64,000 bases of DNA from Crocinitomicaceae bacterium (GCA_016709005.1 JADJEU010000001.1:682001-746000), one strand, 5' to 3'. Positions 9,016 to 17,845 are shown, counted from the stretch's first letter. Translations and numbers: made by a program. The notes: generated by a model from the sequence alone, not told the origin.

Positions 9016-9789
9016 TTAAGGCTTGCGAACTACGTAAAGCAATTCTGTTTTTGGAATGCGATAACGCTCAAACTGAGCTTGTGGCATTTCCTGACTAAAA
9101 TCAACGGTCTCCACTTGAAAACCGGCTTCAGCCAAACGTTTTGGATAATTCAAACCATATAAGCGCACGTGATCGTATTGCCAGAAATGTTTTTCACGTT
9201 CTTCAGGCGTTGTGATACTCCAGTCTTCGTAAGTTTCTGTTCGCGTTGGATCAATAGGAACTTGCATGATGCCCCAGCCTCCGGGTTTCATTATGCGATA
9301 CAATTCTTTCATGCACTGAAGATCATCTTTCACATGTTCCATTACGTGATTGCAAAAAATCACTTCGTATTGATTGTCTTTTAAAGGAATCGCATGCAAA
9401 TCAAAATGTAAATCAGCAATGGGTGAAAGTAAATCTCCCGTTACGTATTTCAGATTTTTTTGCTTTTTGAATTTTTTATGAAAGCACTGCTCAGGTGCAA
9501 TGTGCATGACGGTGAGATTTTCTTTGGTGAAGAAATTTGTTTTTTGTTTCAGATACAACCACATCAAACGGTGACGCTCCAAAGTCAAATCATATGGACA
9601 AAGCACATTCTCACGATGCGCAACATTGGAACCATACGATAAAAACTTGCGGAATTTACGTTCACAAACCGGACATTCAACTTTATCTCCCTTATATAAA
9701 AGCGGCGCAAACAAACGAAACACATAACTCAGCCTGATCAATAAAGGACGAGGCAGTTTGTTCAATAAAAATTTATACAGCTTTTTCAT
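9016..9789 (-). CDS. SAM-dependent methyltransferase with N-terminal zinc-binding cysteines
   Basis: A 257-residue class I methyltransferase. A CPVC pair and a later CPYDLTLERHR segment near residues 38-70 look like a small metal site. Next comes a degenerate SAM-binding region (VMHIAPEQ, YVTGDL) and motif NHVMEHVKDDLQCMKELYRIMKPGG near residue 145, typical of the Methyltransf_11 type. The target is unknown. A minus-strand TATCTTTG at 9798-9805 just above the start is a likely promoter element, though its upstream element is weak. Confidence 0.8.
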   Translation of the reverse strand: MKKLYKFLLNKLPRPLLIRLSYVFRLFAPLLYKGDKVECPVCERKFRKFLSYGSNVAHRENVLCPYDLTLERHRLMWLYLKQKTNFFTKENLTVMHIAPEQCFHKKFKKQKNLKYVTGDLLSPIADLHFDLHAIPLKDNQYEVIFCNHVMEHVKDDLQCMKELYRIMKPGGWGIMQVPIDPTRTETYEDWSITTPEEREKHFWQYDHVRLYGLNYPKRLAEAGFQVETVDFSQEMPQAQFERYRIPKTELLYVVRKP

Positions 9790-9869
9790 TTGCGGGGCAA
9801 AGATAGAAAAGTCTTTTATTGTGGATTATGATGTCCTGATCAGGTGTATTAACTCATCCAGGACGAATA

Positions 9870-10550
9870 TTAAACCAACATAATCGTCTCAGCAATGGCG
9901 GCCTTGATATTGTTTCTGATTTCGACAATGGTCGCATCCATCATATAACAAGGCGCTGAAACTATCTTATTTTTTGTATCAACCAATACCTCACGTACGG
10001 TTTTCATGGTTGCCGTTGCGCCTACTTTCTCAATACCTTCATTGAAACCCGGAATATCATACGGTGAAGTTTCTTTATCAGAACCTAAAGTCAGATTTGC
10101 ATGGAAGATGGAGCCTTCAAGCGCTTTGGCTAAAACAACCGGACTCACGCAGAGCGCGCAGATAGGTTTACCTACATTTACAAGATTGACTAAAAACAAT
10201 TTTACTTCTGGCAGAATTTCACCGTCGGGTCCGGAAAAAGCCCATTTGGTAAAGTTTTTTGCTGAGCCAAATCCACCTGGAATAACAAGCGCATCCAATT
10301 CGGCAGGGCCGGTTTCCATAATGTTTTTTATTTCTCCGCGTGCAATTCGTGCAGCTTCTACCAACATGTTGCGCGACTCGTTCATCACCTCGCCGTTCAG
10401 GTGATTGATGACGTGATGCTGCGGCTTGTCAATGCTGATACAAACGTAATCGTGCCCCGACTCTTTGATGGCAAGCATAGTCAAAACAGTTTCCTGAATT
10501 TCGGCGCCATCATAAACACCACAACCTGAAAGTAAAATTCCAATCTTCAT
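9870..10550 (-). CDS. elbB: Isoprenoid biosynthesis glyoxalase ElbB (DJ-1/PfpI superfamily)
   Basis: A 226-residue DJ-1/PfpI-superfamily protein matching ElbB along its length. It has GILLSGCGVYDGAEIQE at the N-terminus, VIPGGFGSAKN in the middle, and the nucleophile elbow PICALCVSPVVLAK with the reactive cysteine. Family members act on glyoxal-type carbonyls. The link to isoprenoid synthesis is historical and indirect. It is divergent from the downstream-facing DCC-family gene, with only 37 bases between them. Confidence 0.92.
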   Translation of the reverse strand: MKIGILLSGCGVYDGAEIQETVLTMLAIKESGHDYVCISIDKPQHHVINHLNGEVMNESRNMLVEAARIARGEIKNIMETGPAELDALVIPGGFGSAKNFTKWAFSGPDGEILPEVKLFLVNLVNVGKPICALCVSPVVLAKALEGSIFHANLTLGSDKETSPYDIPGFNEGIEKVGATATMKTVREVLVDTKNKIVSAPCYMMDATIVEIRNNIKAAIAETIMLV

Positions 10551-10587
10551 TTTATGTAAATTTGTACGTAAAGTTAGGTATTTTCAA

Positions 10588-10989
10588 CTGGACACAAAAA
10601 CGACATACAATCCAATTGTCTTTTATGACGGCGACTGCGGTTTCTGCAATTCGGCCATTCAGTTTATTCTCACCAAAAAAAAGAAAGAATTCTATTTCCT
10701 CGCTTTACAATCTGACACTGCAAAAAAATTACTTGGTGATCAAAATGTGATTGTAAATATGGACACCATTTACTTTTTAAAAAACGGAAAACTGTACAAT
10801 CGCTCAAGCGCTGCATTACAAATCTGCAAAGGTCTGAAAGGCGGCTACCCTTTATTATTTGCATTCTATATTATTCCAAAATTTTTGCGTGATCCTTTTT
10901 ATAATTTCATTGCGAAGCGCAGACATAAATTAAGAGCTGGATATTGCATGATGCCGTTGGAAGAGGATCGGAAATATTTTTTGAAGTGA
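10588..10989 (+). CDS. DCC-family thiol-disulfide oxidoreductase (DUF393), start codon uncertain
   Basis: The frame opens with IVFYDGDCGFCNSAIQFI, the DxDCxxC signature of the DCC/DUF393 family of small putative thiol-disulfide oxidoreductases. It continues in family style (FLALQS, RSSAALQI, YCMMP) to 10989. No ATG, GTG or TTG lies between the last upstream stop region and the motif at a sensible distance. A consensus TAAATTTG at 10557-10564 puts transcription start near 10571, so translation must begin after that, perhaps at CTG 10588. The start codon may have been altered in this assembly. Length from 10588 is 133 residues, normal for the family. Confidence 0.8.
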   Translation: MDTKTTYNPIVFYDGDCGFCNSAIQFILTKKKKEFYFLALQSDTAKKLLGDQNVIVNMDTIYFLKNGKLYNRSSAALQICKGLKGGYPLLFAFYIIPKFLRDPFYNFIAKRRHKLRAGYCMMPLEEDRKYFLK

Positions 10990-11005
10990 AGACCTCATCC
11001 CTAAA

Positions 11006-11028
11006 TCCCTTCTCCGGGGGAGAAGGGA
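11006..11028. repeat. Short GC-rich palindromic element
   Basis: TCCCTTCTCC and GGAGAAGGGA form a perfect 10-base-pair stem with a GGG loop right after the DCC gene stop. The surrounding CCTCATCCCTAAA resembles an intergenic palindrome that I recall from several phyla. There is no strong T run, so it is a repeat first and a weak terminator at best. Confidence 0.6.
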
Positions 11029-11083
11029 CTTTATAGATTCGGTAAAGCGTTCAACATCTTTTAAGCATCGATGATTTTGAGTT

Positions 11084-11512
11084 ATGATTCAAATTAGAAA
11101 AGCAGAAAATAAAGATTTCAAAATAATCTACAATTTCATCAATGAATTGGAGAATGCTATTTTTGATGAGAAAATTCAGCAAGTTATTTTCTCAGAAAAT
11201 CTCAAAAATGAAAACATCATTTATGTACTTGCCTTTCAAAATGATGAGCCCGCTGGTTTTATATCCTGTCATGCGCAGTGGTTGTTGCATCATGCTGCCT
11301 TAATTGGCGAGATTCAGGAAATGATTGTTGCAGAAAAATTCAGATCAAAAGGCGTTGGAAAATTATTAATTGAAGCGTTGATTAATATCGCAAAATCAAA
11401 TGGCATTAATCAACTAGAAGTTACATCGAGTAAAAAAAGAGAAAGCGCACATCGGTTTTATATGCGTGAAGGATTTGCTCAGAGTCATTTTAAGTTTACA
11501 AGACACATCTAA
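11084..11512 (+). CDS. GNAT family N-acetyltransferase
   Basis: A 142-residue GNAT-fold protein. It starts IQIRKAENKDFKIIYNFINELE. The acetyl-CoA binding motif is EMIVAEKFRSKGVGKLLIEALI near residue 85, followed by the typical LEVTSSKKRESAHRFYMREGF end. The acceptor substrate cannot be inferred. It is a single-gene unit that converges on trxA with a shared hairpin between. Confidence 0.88.
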   Translation: MIQIRKAENKDFKIIYNFINELENAIFDEKIQQVIFSENLKNENIIYVLAFQNDEPAGFISCHAQWLLHHAALIGEIQEMIVAEKFRSKGVGKLLIEALINIAKSNGINQLEVTSSKKRESAHRFYMREGFAQSHFKFTRHI

Positions 11513-11513
11513 C

Positions 11514-11550
11514 AAAAAAACCACCCCAACAAAGTCAGGATGGTTTTCAA
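11514..11550. terminator. Bidirectional terminator between GNAT gene and trxA
   Basis: AAAACCACCC (11517-11526) pairs with GGATGGTTTT (11538-11547). The stem's own A and T tracts provide a T run on either strand between two converging genes. Confidence 0.7.
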
Positions 11551-11561
11551 ATTAAAGAAAA

Positions 11562-11888
11562 TCAATAATTGTTAAAGTATCGCGTCAAGTTTGAAGTCAA
11601 TTGTGCTTTTGGAACTGCACCAACTGATTTATCTACTACTTGTCCATTTTTAATGAAAGCTATTGTAGGAATGTTTCTGATACCAAATTTTCCAGCAATG
11701 CCCGGGTTGTTATCTACGTCTACTTTTCCAATGATTGCTTTACCAGCATATTCGTTATGCATTTCTTCAATCAATGGTCCAACCATACGACAAGGTCCGC
11801 ACCATGCCGCCCAAAAATCCAATACAACCGGTTTATCTGCTTTGCCTACTAACTCATCGTAGTTAGCATCTGTGATTTCTAATGCCAT
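11562..11888 (-). CDS. trxA: Thioredoxin
   Basis: A 108-residue thioredoxin with the WCGPC redox site at residues 29-33, the cis-proline loop IRNIPTIAFIKNG near residue 74, and the buried aspartate in VVLDFWA. It is a cytosolic protein disulfide reductant fed by thioredoxin reductase, which is not in the window. The length and sequence are canonical. Confidence 0.97.
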   Translation of the reverse strand: MALEITDANYDELVGKADKPVVLDFWAAWCGPCRMVGPLIEEMHNEYAGKAIIGKVDVDNNPGIAGKFGIRNIPTIAFIKNGQVVDKSVGAVPKAQLTSNLTRYFNNY

Positions 11889-12195
11889 AATTTATTTTGT
11901 TTGTTTTGTTCTTACGTTAACATCTCAAGAAGAATACCAATTTGTTTTTACTGCCAGACTGACATCGAATCGATTCTTCTTTTTGGTCAGTACAAATTTG
12001 ACGATAATTTTTTAATCTGACTTTGCCAGAATGAATAAAATTTGGAAGGCTAGCTTGCACTGTCTTACATCATGCATTGGCCAAGTTCTGTTATGTGCAA
12101 ACATTGTTAATTCATTTCAACCACATACATTCTTGAAATGCTGATTAAGCCTTTACTTTGTATCGTATTTTTTGATACTTGAATAGAAAAAAACT
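11889..12195. other. Intergenic stretch between divergent trxA and symporter genes
   Basis: No gene, repeat or RNA was recognised. It must hold the promoters of both neighbours. TACTTTG near 12153 resembles the -7 element for the symporter but is one base short of the consensus. Confidence 0.4.
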
Positions 12196-13209
12196 ATGAG
12201 TCCCGCCATTATCATTGTAAGCATTCTCTGCTATTTCTCTTTGCTGTTGGGCATCGCATGGTACACCTCACGCAACGCAGGCAACGATGCTTACTTTTTG
12301 GGCAACAAAAAATCACCTTGGTATGCGGTTGCTTTTGGAATGATTGGCGATTCACTTTCTGGTGTCACATTTATCTCTCTGCCGGGAACGGTTGAGTCAA
12401 GCCAATTCTCTTACATGCAGCTGGTATTGGGTTATTTGTTGGGTTATTTTTTCATTGCACAAATCTTGCTTCCGCTCTACTACAAACTCAATCTGACTTC
12501 TATTTACGGTTATTTACTTTCTCGATTTGGAAGATTTTCACAAGTAACGGGCTCATTTTATTTTTTGATTTCCCGTTTGATTGGCGCTGCGTTGCGATTG
12601 TATCTGGCAGCGGCAGTACTGCAACTTTTTGTATTTGATCATTACAATGTTCCTTTTGCAGTGACGGTTTCTATCATTATCATACTCATGTTGCTTTACA
12701 CCTATCGTGGTGGAATTAAAACATTGGTTTGGACTGACACCTTGCAATCAGGTTTACTTTTATTAGGCGTTATACTGTCAATTGCGGCCATACTGTCACA
12801 ACTGGATTGGGGTTTGAGTGATGCAATCTCAAATATCAAAAATTCAGATTTCTCAAAAATTTTCTTCTGGGAATGGAAAGAAAAATCATTTTTCCCCAAA
12901 CAATTTTTAAGCGGTGCATTAATTGCAATTGTTATGACAGGGCTGGATCAGAACATGATGCAAAAAAGTTTGTCTTGTCCAAAACTGGGAGATGCACAAA
13001 AAAATTTATATTGGTTCAGTTTCATTTTAGTGTTTGTCAATTTACTTTTTGTGGCGTTGGGTGCTTTGCTTTACATCTATTCTGCACAGATGGGTATTGA
13101 TCTTCCGCTTACTGCTGATGGAACAAAAACGGCAGGTGATGCCGTATTCCCTTTTCTTGCGTTGAATCATCTTGGAACATTTGCAGCCGTGGTTTTATTG
13201 TTGGATTAA
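12196..13209 (+). CDS. Sodium:solute symporter (SSS family), N-terminal part
   Basis: The first ten or so membrane segments of an SSS-family transporter, with YFLGNKKSPWYAVAFGMIGDSLSGVTFISLPG near residue 30 (the family's sodium-site region), TYRGGIKTLVWTDTLQS and TGLDQNMMQK. The family sequence should continue VVLLFGLTAATFSSADS, but the frame stops at LLLD. Adding one T at 13201-13202 joins it to the piece at 13203-13688, giving 497 residues, a normal SSS length. The solute is unknown. The PLP decarboxylase that follows suggests an amino acid. Confidence 0.9.
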   Translation: MSPAIIIVSILCYFSLLLGIAWYTSRNAGNDAYFLGNKKSPWYAVAFGMIGDSLSGVTFISLPGTVESSQFSYMQLVLGYLLGYFFIAQILLPLYYKLNLTSIYGYLLSRFGRFSQVTGSFYFLISRLIGAALRLYLAAAVLQLFVFDHYNVPFAVTVSIIIILMLLYTYRGGIKTLVWTDTLQSGLLLLGVILSIAAILSQLDWGLSDAISNIKNSDFSKIFFWEWKEKSFFPKQFLSGALIAIVMTGLDQNMMQKSLSCPKLGDAQKNLYWFSFILVFVNLLFVALGALLYIYSAQMGIDLPLTADGTKTAGDAVFPFLALNHLGTFAAVVLLLD

Positions 13210-13688
13210 CTGCAGCAACTTTTTCAAGCGCAGATTCAGTACTCACGACACTCACCACTTCTTTCTGTCTTGATTTCTTGCAGATTGACAACAAAGAAAA
13301 ATACAGTGAGAAAAGAAAAACAAACGTGCGTCACATCGTTCATATTTCATTTGCAGTGCTGCTTTTGATCACCATTCTTATCAGTGAATTTGTTCCCAAA
13401 ACGGCGGTACTGGATTTAATTTTTACAGTTGCTGCTTATACGTATGGACCTTTGTTAGGGCTCTTTATTTTTGGTCTCTTCACCAAGCGCAAAGTTATTG
13501 ATGGAGCAGTTCCATTGATTACAGTTGTTGCAATTGTTCTAACATTTCTAATAAATGTATATTCTGAAACTTTACTCAACGGGTACAAGTTCGGTTATGA
13601 ATTATTATTACCAAACGGACTTTTCACTTTTATCGGATTATACATCGCATCCAAAAAAGTAACAACTCAAACACCTACTGAAATTTAG
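13203..13688 (+). CDS. Sodium:solute symporter (SSS family), C-terminal part
   Basis: In the shifted frame this reads GLTAATFSSADSVLTTLTTSFCLDF, the conserved SSS segment with the second sodium-binding serines, then three more membrane segments (HIVHISFAVLLLITILI and following). It is the direct continuation of 12196-13209 after a one-base loss. The decarboxylase starts one base after its stop, so the two are one transcript. Confidence 0.88.
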   Translation, partial: GLTAATFSSADSVLTTLTTSFCLDFLQIDNKEKYSEKRKTNVRHIVHISFAVLLLITILISEFVPKTAVLDLIFTVAAYTYGPLLGLFIFGLFTKRKVIDGAVPLITVVAIVLTFLINVYSETLLNGYKFGYELLLPNGLFTFIGLYIASKKVTTQTPTEI

Positions 13689-13689
13689 T

Positions 13690-15138
13690 ATGAGCACACT
13701 ACTTGATAAGATCTCAAACCTTGAAAAAAAATCAGCAGCATTAGAACCAAGCGCTGCTGAACGTGAAACTTATTTAAGTCAGATTGGAAAATATTCGGGC
13801 AATTTTATTGATGGTTTAGCTGCGCGAAATACTTTTTCAAATACGCAGGCAAACGCTGATAAACTAAAAATTGACGGTGTAAAAAAAGATCTACCTACCC
13901 TACTCAATTTATATACGAAAGAAGTTATTGATCACGGCTTGATTCCTTCATCGGGTGGGCATATTGGCTATATACCCGGTGGTGGACTTTTCCTTTCAGC
14001 AATTGGTGATTTCCTGGCAGATATTTCAAATGAATATGCCGGAATGTATTTTGGTTCACCCGGTGCAGTGACCATCGAAAACGAACTCATCAACTGGATG
14101 AAAAAAGTATTTCGTTTTCCAGAAACTGCAGTTGGAAATTTAACTTCAGGAGGTTCCATTGCCAATCTCATTGCCTTAACTGCCGCGCGTGATAAACATG
14201 GAATCAAGAATGATAAAATAGAAACATCCGTCATTTATTTAAGTCCGCAAGTACATCATTGCATTCACAAAGCCTTACGCATTATTGGTTTGGAAGATAT
14301 CATTGTGCGTGAATTGGAATTGGATGAACATTCAAGAATTCGTCCTGATCTTTTGAAAAAACATTTGGAAGTGGATCGTATTGCAGGACTTCATCCATTT
14401 ATGATCATTGCTTCTGCAGGCACTACCGACACTGGCGCCGTTGACCCCTTAGATGAAATTGGTGACATTGCACATGCGCATGAAATGTGGTATCATATTG
14501 ATGGTGCGTACGGTGGATTTTTTATTCTGACAGATCGCGCTAACGAAAAATTTAAAGGAATTGAAAAAGCGGATTCGTTGGTGATCGATCCGCACAAAGG
14601 TTTGTTTTTACCGTATGGTTTAGGAGCTGTTTTAGTGAAAGACAAAGAATCACTTTTTCACTCGCATCACTATACGGCAAACTACATGCAAGATGCGAAC
14701 AATCCTGATTTGCCTTTAAATCCTGCTGATGTATCGCCTGAATTAACAAAACATTTCAGAGGTTTACGTTTGTGGTTGCCTTTGCAAATTCATGGCATTG
14801 AACCGTTCATTGCGTGCCTGGAAGAAAAATTATATCTCACAGATTATTTCAGAGATGCACTTGCGAAACGTGGCTTTGAACTCGGCCCAAAGCCAGATTT
14901 ATCCGTTAGTTATTTCTGGTATCCGTCTAAAAAAACAGATCAAAATGCCTTCAATCAAAAACTGATTGAGCTCATTCATGAAGACGGCAGAATCTTTTTA
15001 AGTTCAACCAAACTCAATGGCAAACAAGTCATCCGCATGGCGATACTTTCTTTCAGAACCAAAAAAGAAACGATTGATGTTTGTGTGGAAATGATTGAGC
15101 GTTGTTTAGCAAAAACGAAAGTGTTTTTTGGGGAGTAA
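13690..15138 (+). CDS. PLP-dependent decarboxylase (group II, glutamate/aromatic amino acid type)
   Basis: A 482-residue group II PLP decarboxylase. Visible are GHIGYIPGGGLFLSAIGDFLA near residue 90, NLTSGGSIANLIAL near 152, the PLP-contacting ASAGTTDTGAVDPLDEI and YHIDGAYGG near 260, and the Schiff-base lysine in VIDPHKGLFLPYG near 302. The substrate (glutamate, tyrosine, DOPA or tryptophan, for example) cannot be decided by eye. It lies one base after a sodium:solute symporter, suggesting that the transporter supplies its amino acid or moves the amine. Confidence 0.88.
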   Translation: MSTLLDKISNLEKKSAALEPSAAERETYLSQIGKYSGNFIDGLAARNTFSNTQANADKLKIDGVKKDLPTLLNLYTKEVIDHGLIPSSGGHIGYIPGGGLFLSAIGDFLADISNEYAGMYFGSPGAVTIENELINWMKKVFRFPETAVGNLTSGGSIANLIALTAARDKHGIKNDKIETSVIYLSPQVHHCIHKALRIIGLEDIIVRELELDEHSRIRPDLLKKHLEVDRIAGLHPFMIIASAGTTDTGAVDPLDEIGDIAHAHEMWYHIDGAYGGFFILTDRANEKFKGIEKADSLVIDPHKGLFLPYGLGAVLVKDKESLFHSHHYTANYMQDANNPDLPLNPADVSPELTKHFRGLRLWLPLQIHGIEPFIACLEEKLYLTDYFRDALAKRGFELGPKPDLSVSYFWYPSKKTDQNAFNQKLIELIHEDGRIFLSSTKLNGKQVIRMAILSFRTKKETIDVCVEMIERCLAKTKVFFGE

Positions 15139-15606
15139 TTATTTCGACAAAACGTCTCTCAACTAAAACAATAATCGAAGAAGTCATCATCGCGATCAGA
15201 GAAGCGAACCATCATGCTGAACTTGATTCAGCATCTGCCCGATTTTAACATGGAATGATTGTGCGGAAACCGCTTGAATGGTTTCGAAGGTGTTCTAGTT
15301 TCCATTTCAACTTCTTCTTTCTTTTGTCTTGAAACAAAAGAAACAAAAATTCAAGGCCTGCAAAACGCTCCGGCGTGAATACTCCAAAGATGCAAGTGCG
15401 GCCGGATGATCTCCGACCACCATATTTCATTCAATTGTTAAAATCTTCCTCGGAGCTATCCGGTCTTACTAGCACCTTTGTTCGCATTCACTTGTCCCGT
15501 TTTGATGGCCAACCGGCATTTGGTCAACTTCATCAAGAAAGGACTCTCAAAAAACAAAACTTCTTAATCCCTGTTCCCAAATCAAACACCTCTTCCCTAT
15601 TCACTG
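15139..15606. repeat. Non-coding stretch with palindromic repeats
   Basis: Three things can be seen. ATGCTGAA / TTCAGCAT with loop CTTGA at 15214-15234 recurs in related form at 36452-36472. TTTCTTTTGT / ACAAAAGAAA forms a hairpin at 15318-15343. From about 15350 to 15540 there is GC-richer sequence with no convincing reading frame. It looks like accumulated repeat elements and not a lost gene. Confidence 0.55.
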
Positions 15607-15638
15607 TTGGCTATTCCTCATTAAAATCCTTATCTTTG
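15607..15638 (+). promoter_or_regulatory. Promoter of the 23S rRNA uracil methyltransferase gene
   Basis: TTG at 15607-15609, a 21-base spacer and TATCTTTG at 15631-15638. Transcription would start near 15645, about a dozen bases before the TTG start codon at 15657. Confidence 0.7.
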
Positions 15639-15656
15639 CCCCTCAAAATTTAGCTC

Positions 15657-15868
15657 TTGAAACGCGCAGACCTTATTGAAATAGACATACTCGATTTTGC
15701 TTTTGGCGGAATGGGAATTGGAAAAATTGAAACCAACGAAGGACAATTTGTAGTCTTTGTTGAAAATGCAATTCCTGGACAAAAAGTACTCACGCGCATT
15801 GTCAAAAAAAGAAAAAAATTCGCTGAAGGAAAATTGATTGAAGTCCTTGTCAAATCAAAAGATGAGAT
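15657..15868 (+). CDS. rlmD: 23S rRNA (uracil-5-)-methyltransferase, TRAM domain part (frame-shifted)
   Basis: The N-terminal piece KRADLIEIDILDFAFGGMGIGKI is the TRAM RNA-binding domain that opens RlmD/RumA-type enzymes. The start is a TTG at 15657, supported by a close promoter. After KSKDEI the frame goes wrong. One extra T in the TTT at 15868-15870 would join it to LVPYQPVSGAPYITLPI in the next frame. The open frame continues to 16103, but that tail is nonsense. Confidence 0.85.
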
Positions 15869-17083
15869 TTGGTTCCATATCAGCCTGTTTCAGGCGCGCC
15901 TTACATTACCTTGCCCATTTCAAAACAACGCGAGTATAAAAAAATCAGCACACTTGATCAGTACAAACGCATCGGCGGAATTCAAAATGTGGATGAACTT
16001 TTTGACGAATACATTGCGTCTCCATCTGATTTTAATTACCGGAATAAAATGGAATACTCCTTCTCTACCATTCGCAGAGACATGGAAACCGGAGATGAAT
16101 TAGATGATCAATTTGCACTTGGATTCAAGACGCGCGGCACCTGGTGGAAGGTTGAAAATCTGGATAAAGAATGTGGCATGTTTGATGCTGCCTTTGAAAA
16201 TAAACTAAAAGAGGTTCGCGTTTTTTTAGAAAAAACTAATTTACCCGCCTGGCATCCGCCCAAAAAAATTGGTTTCTTCAGACACATTGTGGTGCGTAAA
16301 TCTTTTGATAAAAATAAGCTCCTAATCAATCTGGTGACATCTTCACAAGACCTTGAAAAGTTTGATAGAAAGGCATTCACTAAATTCATGACGGATCTTT
16401 TTGGAGATACGCTCGCAGGCTTACAACATACGATTAATGATGACGTTGCCGATCGCTCTAAAATTGAAAACGGATTAAATCAATTACTCTTTGGTGAGCC
16501 GGTTGTACTTGAAAAATTACTTGGACTTCAGTTTGAAATCAGCATGGAAAGTTTTTTTCAAACCAATCCAAAAAGTGCTGAACTCCTTTATTCAAAAGCG
16601 ATTCAGTACGCTACCCAAAATTCAGATTTGAAAGGTGAAGTATTGATGGATTTGTTTTGTGGAACCGGAACCATTGGTCAAATCATGGCATCGCAAATTG
16701 AAAATGTGAAAGTAATTGGCGTTGATATTGTTCCTGAAGCCATTGAAGATGCTAAGCGAAATGCCAAACGCAATAAAATTTCAAACCTTGATTTTTACGC
16801 TGCGGATGTTGGAAAATTTTTAGTTCAATATCCAAACTACGGCGGTAAAATTCATACCATCATGTTAGATCCACCGCGTGCTGGAATTGCACCCAAAACT
16901 TTGCAAAAGGTGATTGATCTCAATGCAAAACAAATTGTTTACATCTCATGCAATCCATCTACACAAGCGCGTGATGCTAAAACACTTTCAGATGCAGGAT
17001 ACGAATTGAAAAAACTTTCGTTGGTTGATCAGTTTCCACATACTTCACATATTGAAGCAGTGGGGTTGTTTACGAAAGCTTAG
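15869..17083 (+). CDS. rlmD: 23S rRNA (uracil-5-)-methyltransferase, catalytic part
   Basis: The catalytic domain of a TrmA/RlmD-family m5U methyltransferase. SAM-binding MDLFCGTGTIGQIMA and VIGVDIVPEAIEDAKRNA lie near residue 270, followed by MLDPPRAGIAPKTL and the catalytic cysteine in VYISCNPSTQARD. The segment where many RlmD proteins carry iron-sulphur cysteines reads ISKQREYKKISTLDQYKRIGG here, without them. Joined to the TRAM piece upstream the protein would be about 475 residues. The symbol rlmD is the best family match. The exact uridine modified is not shown by sequence. Confidence 0.87.
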   Translation: MVPYQPVSGAPYITLPISKQREYKKISTLDQYKRIGGIQNVDELFDEYIASPSDFNYRNKMEYSFSTIRRDMETGDELDDQFALGFKTRGTWWKVENLDKECGMFDAAFENKLKEVRVFLEKTNLPAWHPPKKIGFFRHIVVRKSFDKNKLLINLVTSSQDLEKFDRKAFTKFMTDLFGDTLAGLQHTINDDVADRSKIENGLNQLLFGEPVVLEKLLGLQFEISMESFFQTNPKSAELLYSKAIQYATQNSDLKGEVLMDLFCGTGTIGQIMASQIENVKVIGVDIVPEAIEDAKRNAKRNKISNLDFYAADVGKFLVQYPNYGGKIHTIMLDPPRAGIAPKTLQKVIDLNAKQIVYISCNPSTQARDAKTLSDAGYELKKLSLVDQFPHTSHIEAVGLFTKA

Positions 17084-17164
17084 ATCCTTCTCATTTGGTC
17101 TTTTTCTTTCAGTCCAATACGTTGTGGTATAAAATTTGTAATTTCATCTGTAAACCAAGTTACT

Positions 17165-17830
17165 ATGAAGTCATTTTTTACCTTTCTTTTTCTCACAACT
17201 TATATTTCTTTTGGGCAGATGACGTATGAAAAAGCATCTGAACTATCACGCAAATATGAAGTCTACGCTTACAGCTATTTTGAAGGTTTTGCCGGCAAAC
17301 CCGGTTATGCTGCTGCAGTAATTCTTACGAATGATGGCGGGTGCGCATTTTTGGGTGAATGGTATGAAGGTGAAAATCACGGACCACTTCTTATCAAACT
17401 AGATTCAGCCGGAAATGAACAATGGCAAACCAAACTGAAAGGTGGTTATGACGAATCTGAATCACAAGGTATTGTTCAAGATGCCAATGGAAATTTTTAT
17501 GTGTTTGCTTTAGTTTACAGCAACAGTGGATACCGCGGTGGATGTGAACGTGTGATCTATGTGTCTTCTTCAGGAAAAATGACTTGGGATAAATTGATAG
17601 GATCTTTTACGCTCGTTAATCGCCCAACCTTTTCTTATATACATGCAGACGAAAATGGTAAAATTGAACTTCGTGGACACATTGTAAAAGATGCTCCCGC
17701 AGAAGGAAAAGATCCGGATTCTTATTACTGGTCAGCATGGCTAAATTCTGATGGCAGCCTAGAACAGACAACCGGGCAGTTGATTATATGGGAAACTGAT
17801 AAATGGCAGGATTGGTATAAGGCGGAATAA
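17165..17830 (+). CDS. Secreted hypothetical protein with beta-propeller-like repeats
   Basis: A 221-residue protein with a signal peptide (MKSFFTFLFLTTYISFG). The mature part has repeated strand patterns (AAAVILTNDGGCAFLG, LLIKLDSAGNEQWQTKLKGGYDESESQGIVQDANGNFYVFA) typical of Bacteroidota secreted proteins that read like six- or seven-bladed propeller blades (GNEQWQ..., DGSL). It is only two or three blades long, so it is either a short member or a remnant of a longer one. No catalytic motif can be seen. Confidence 0.72.
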   Translation: MKSFFTFLFLTTYISFGQMTYEKASELSRKYEVYAYSYFEGFAGKPGYAAAVILTNDGGCAFLGEWYEGENHGPLLIKLDSAGNEQWQTKLKGGYDESESQGIVQDANGNFYVFALVYSNSGYRGGCERVIYVSSSGKMTWDKLIGSFTLVNRPTFSYIHADENGKIELRGHIVKDAPAEGKDPDSYYWSAWLNSDGSLEQTTGQLIIWETDKWQDWYKAE

Positions 17831-17845
17831 TTAATCTGCAAAACG

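Noticed and set aside
11006..11028. CRISPR repeat
   Set aside because: This palindrome occurs once here with no regular spacing. No array with repeated units and spacers was found anywhere in the window.
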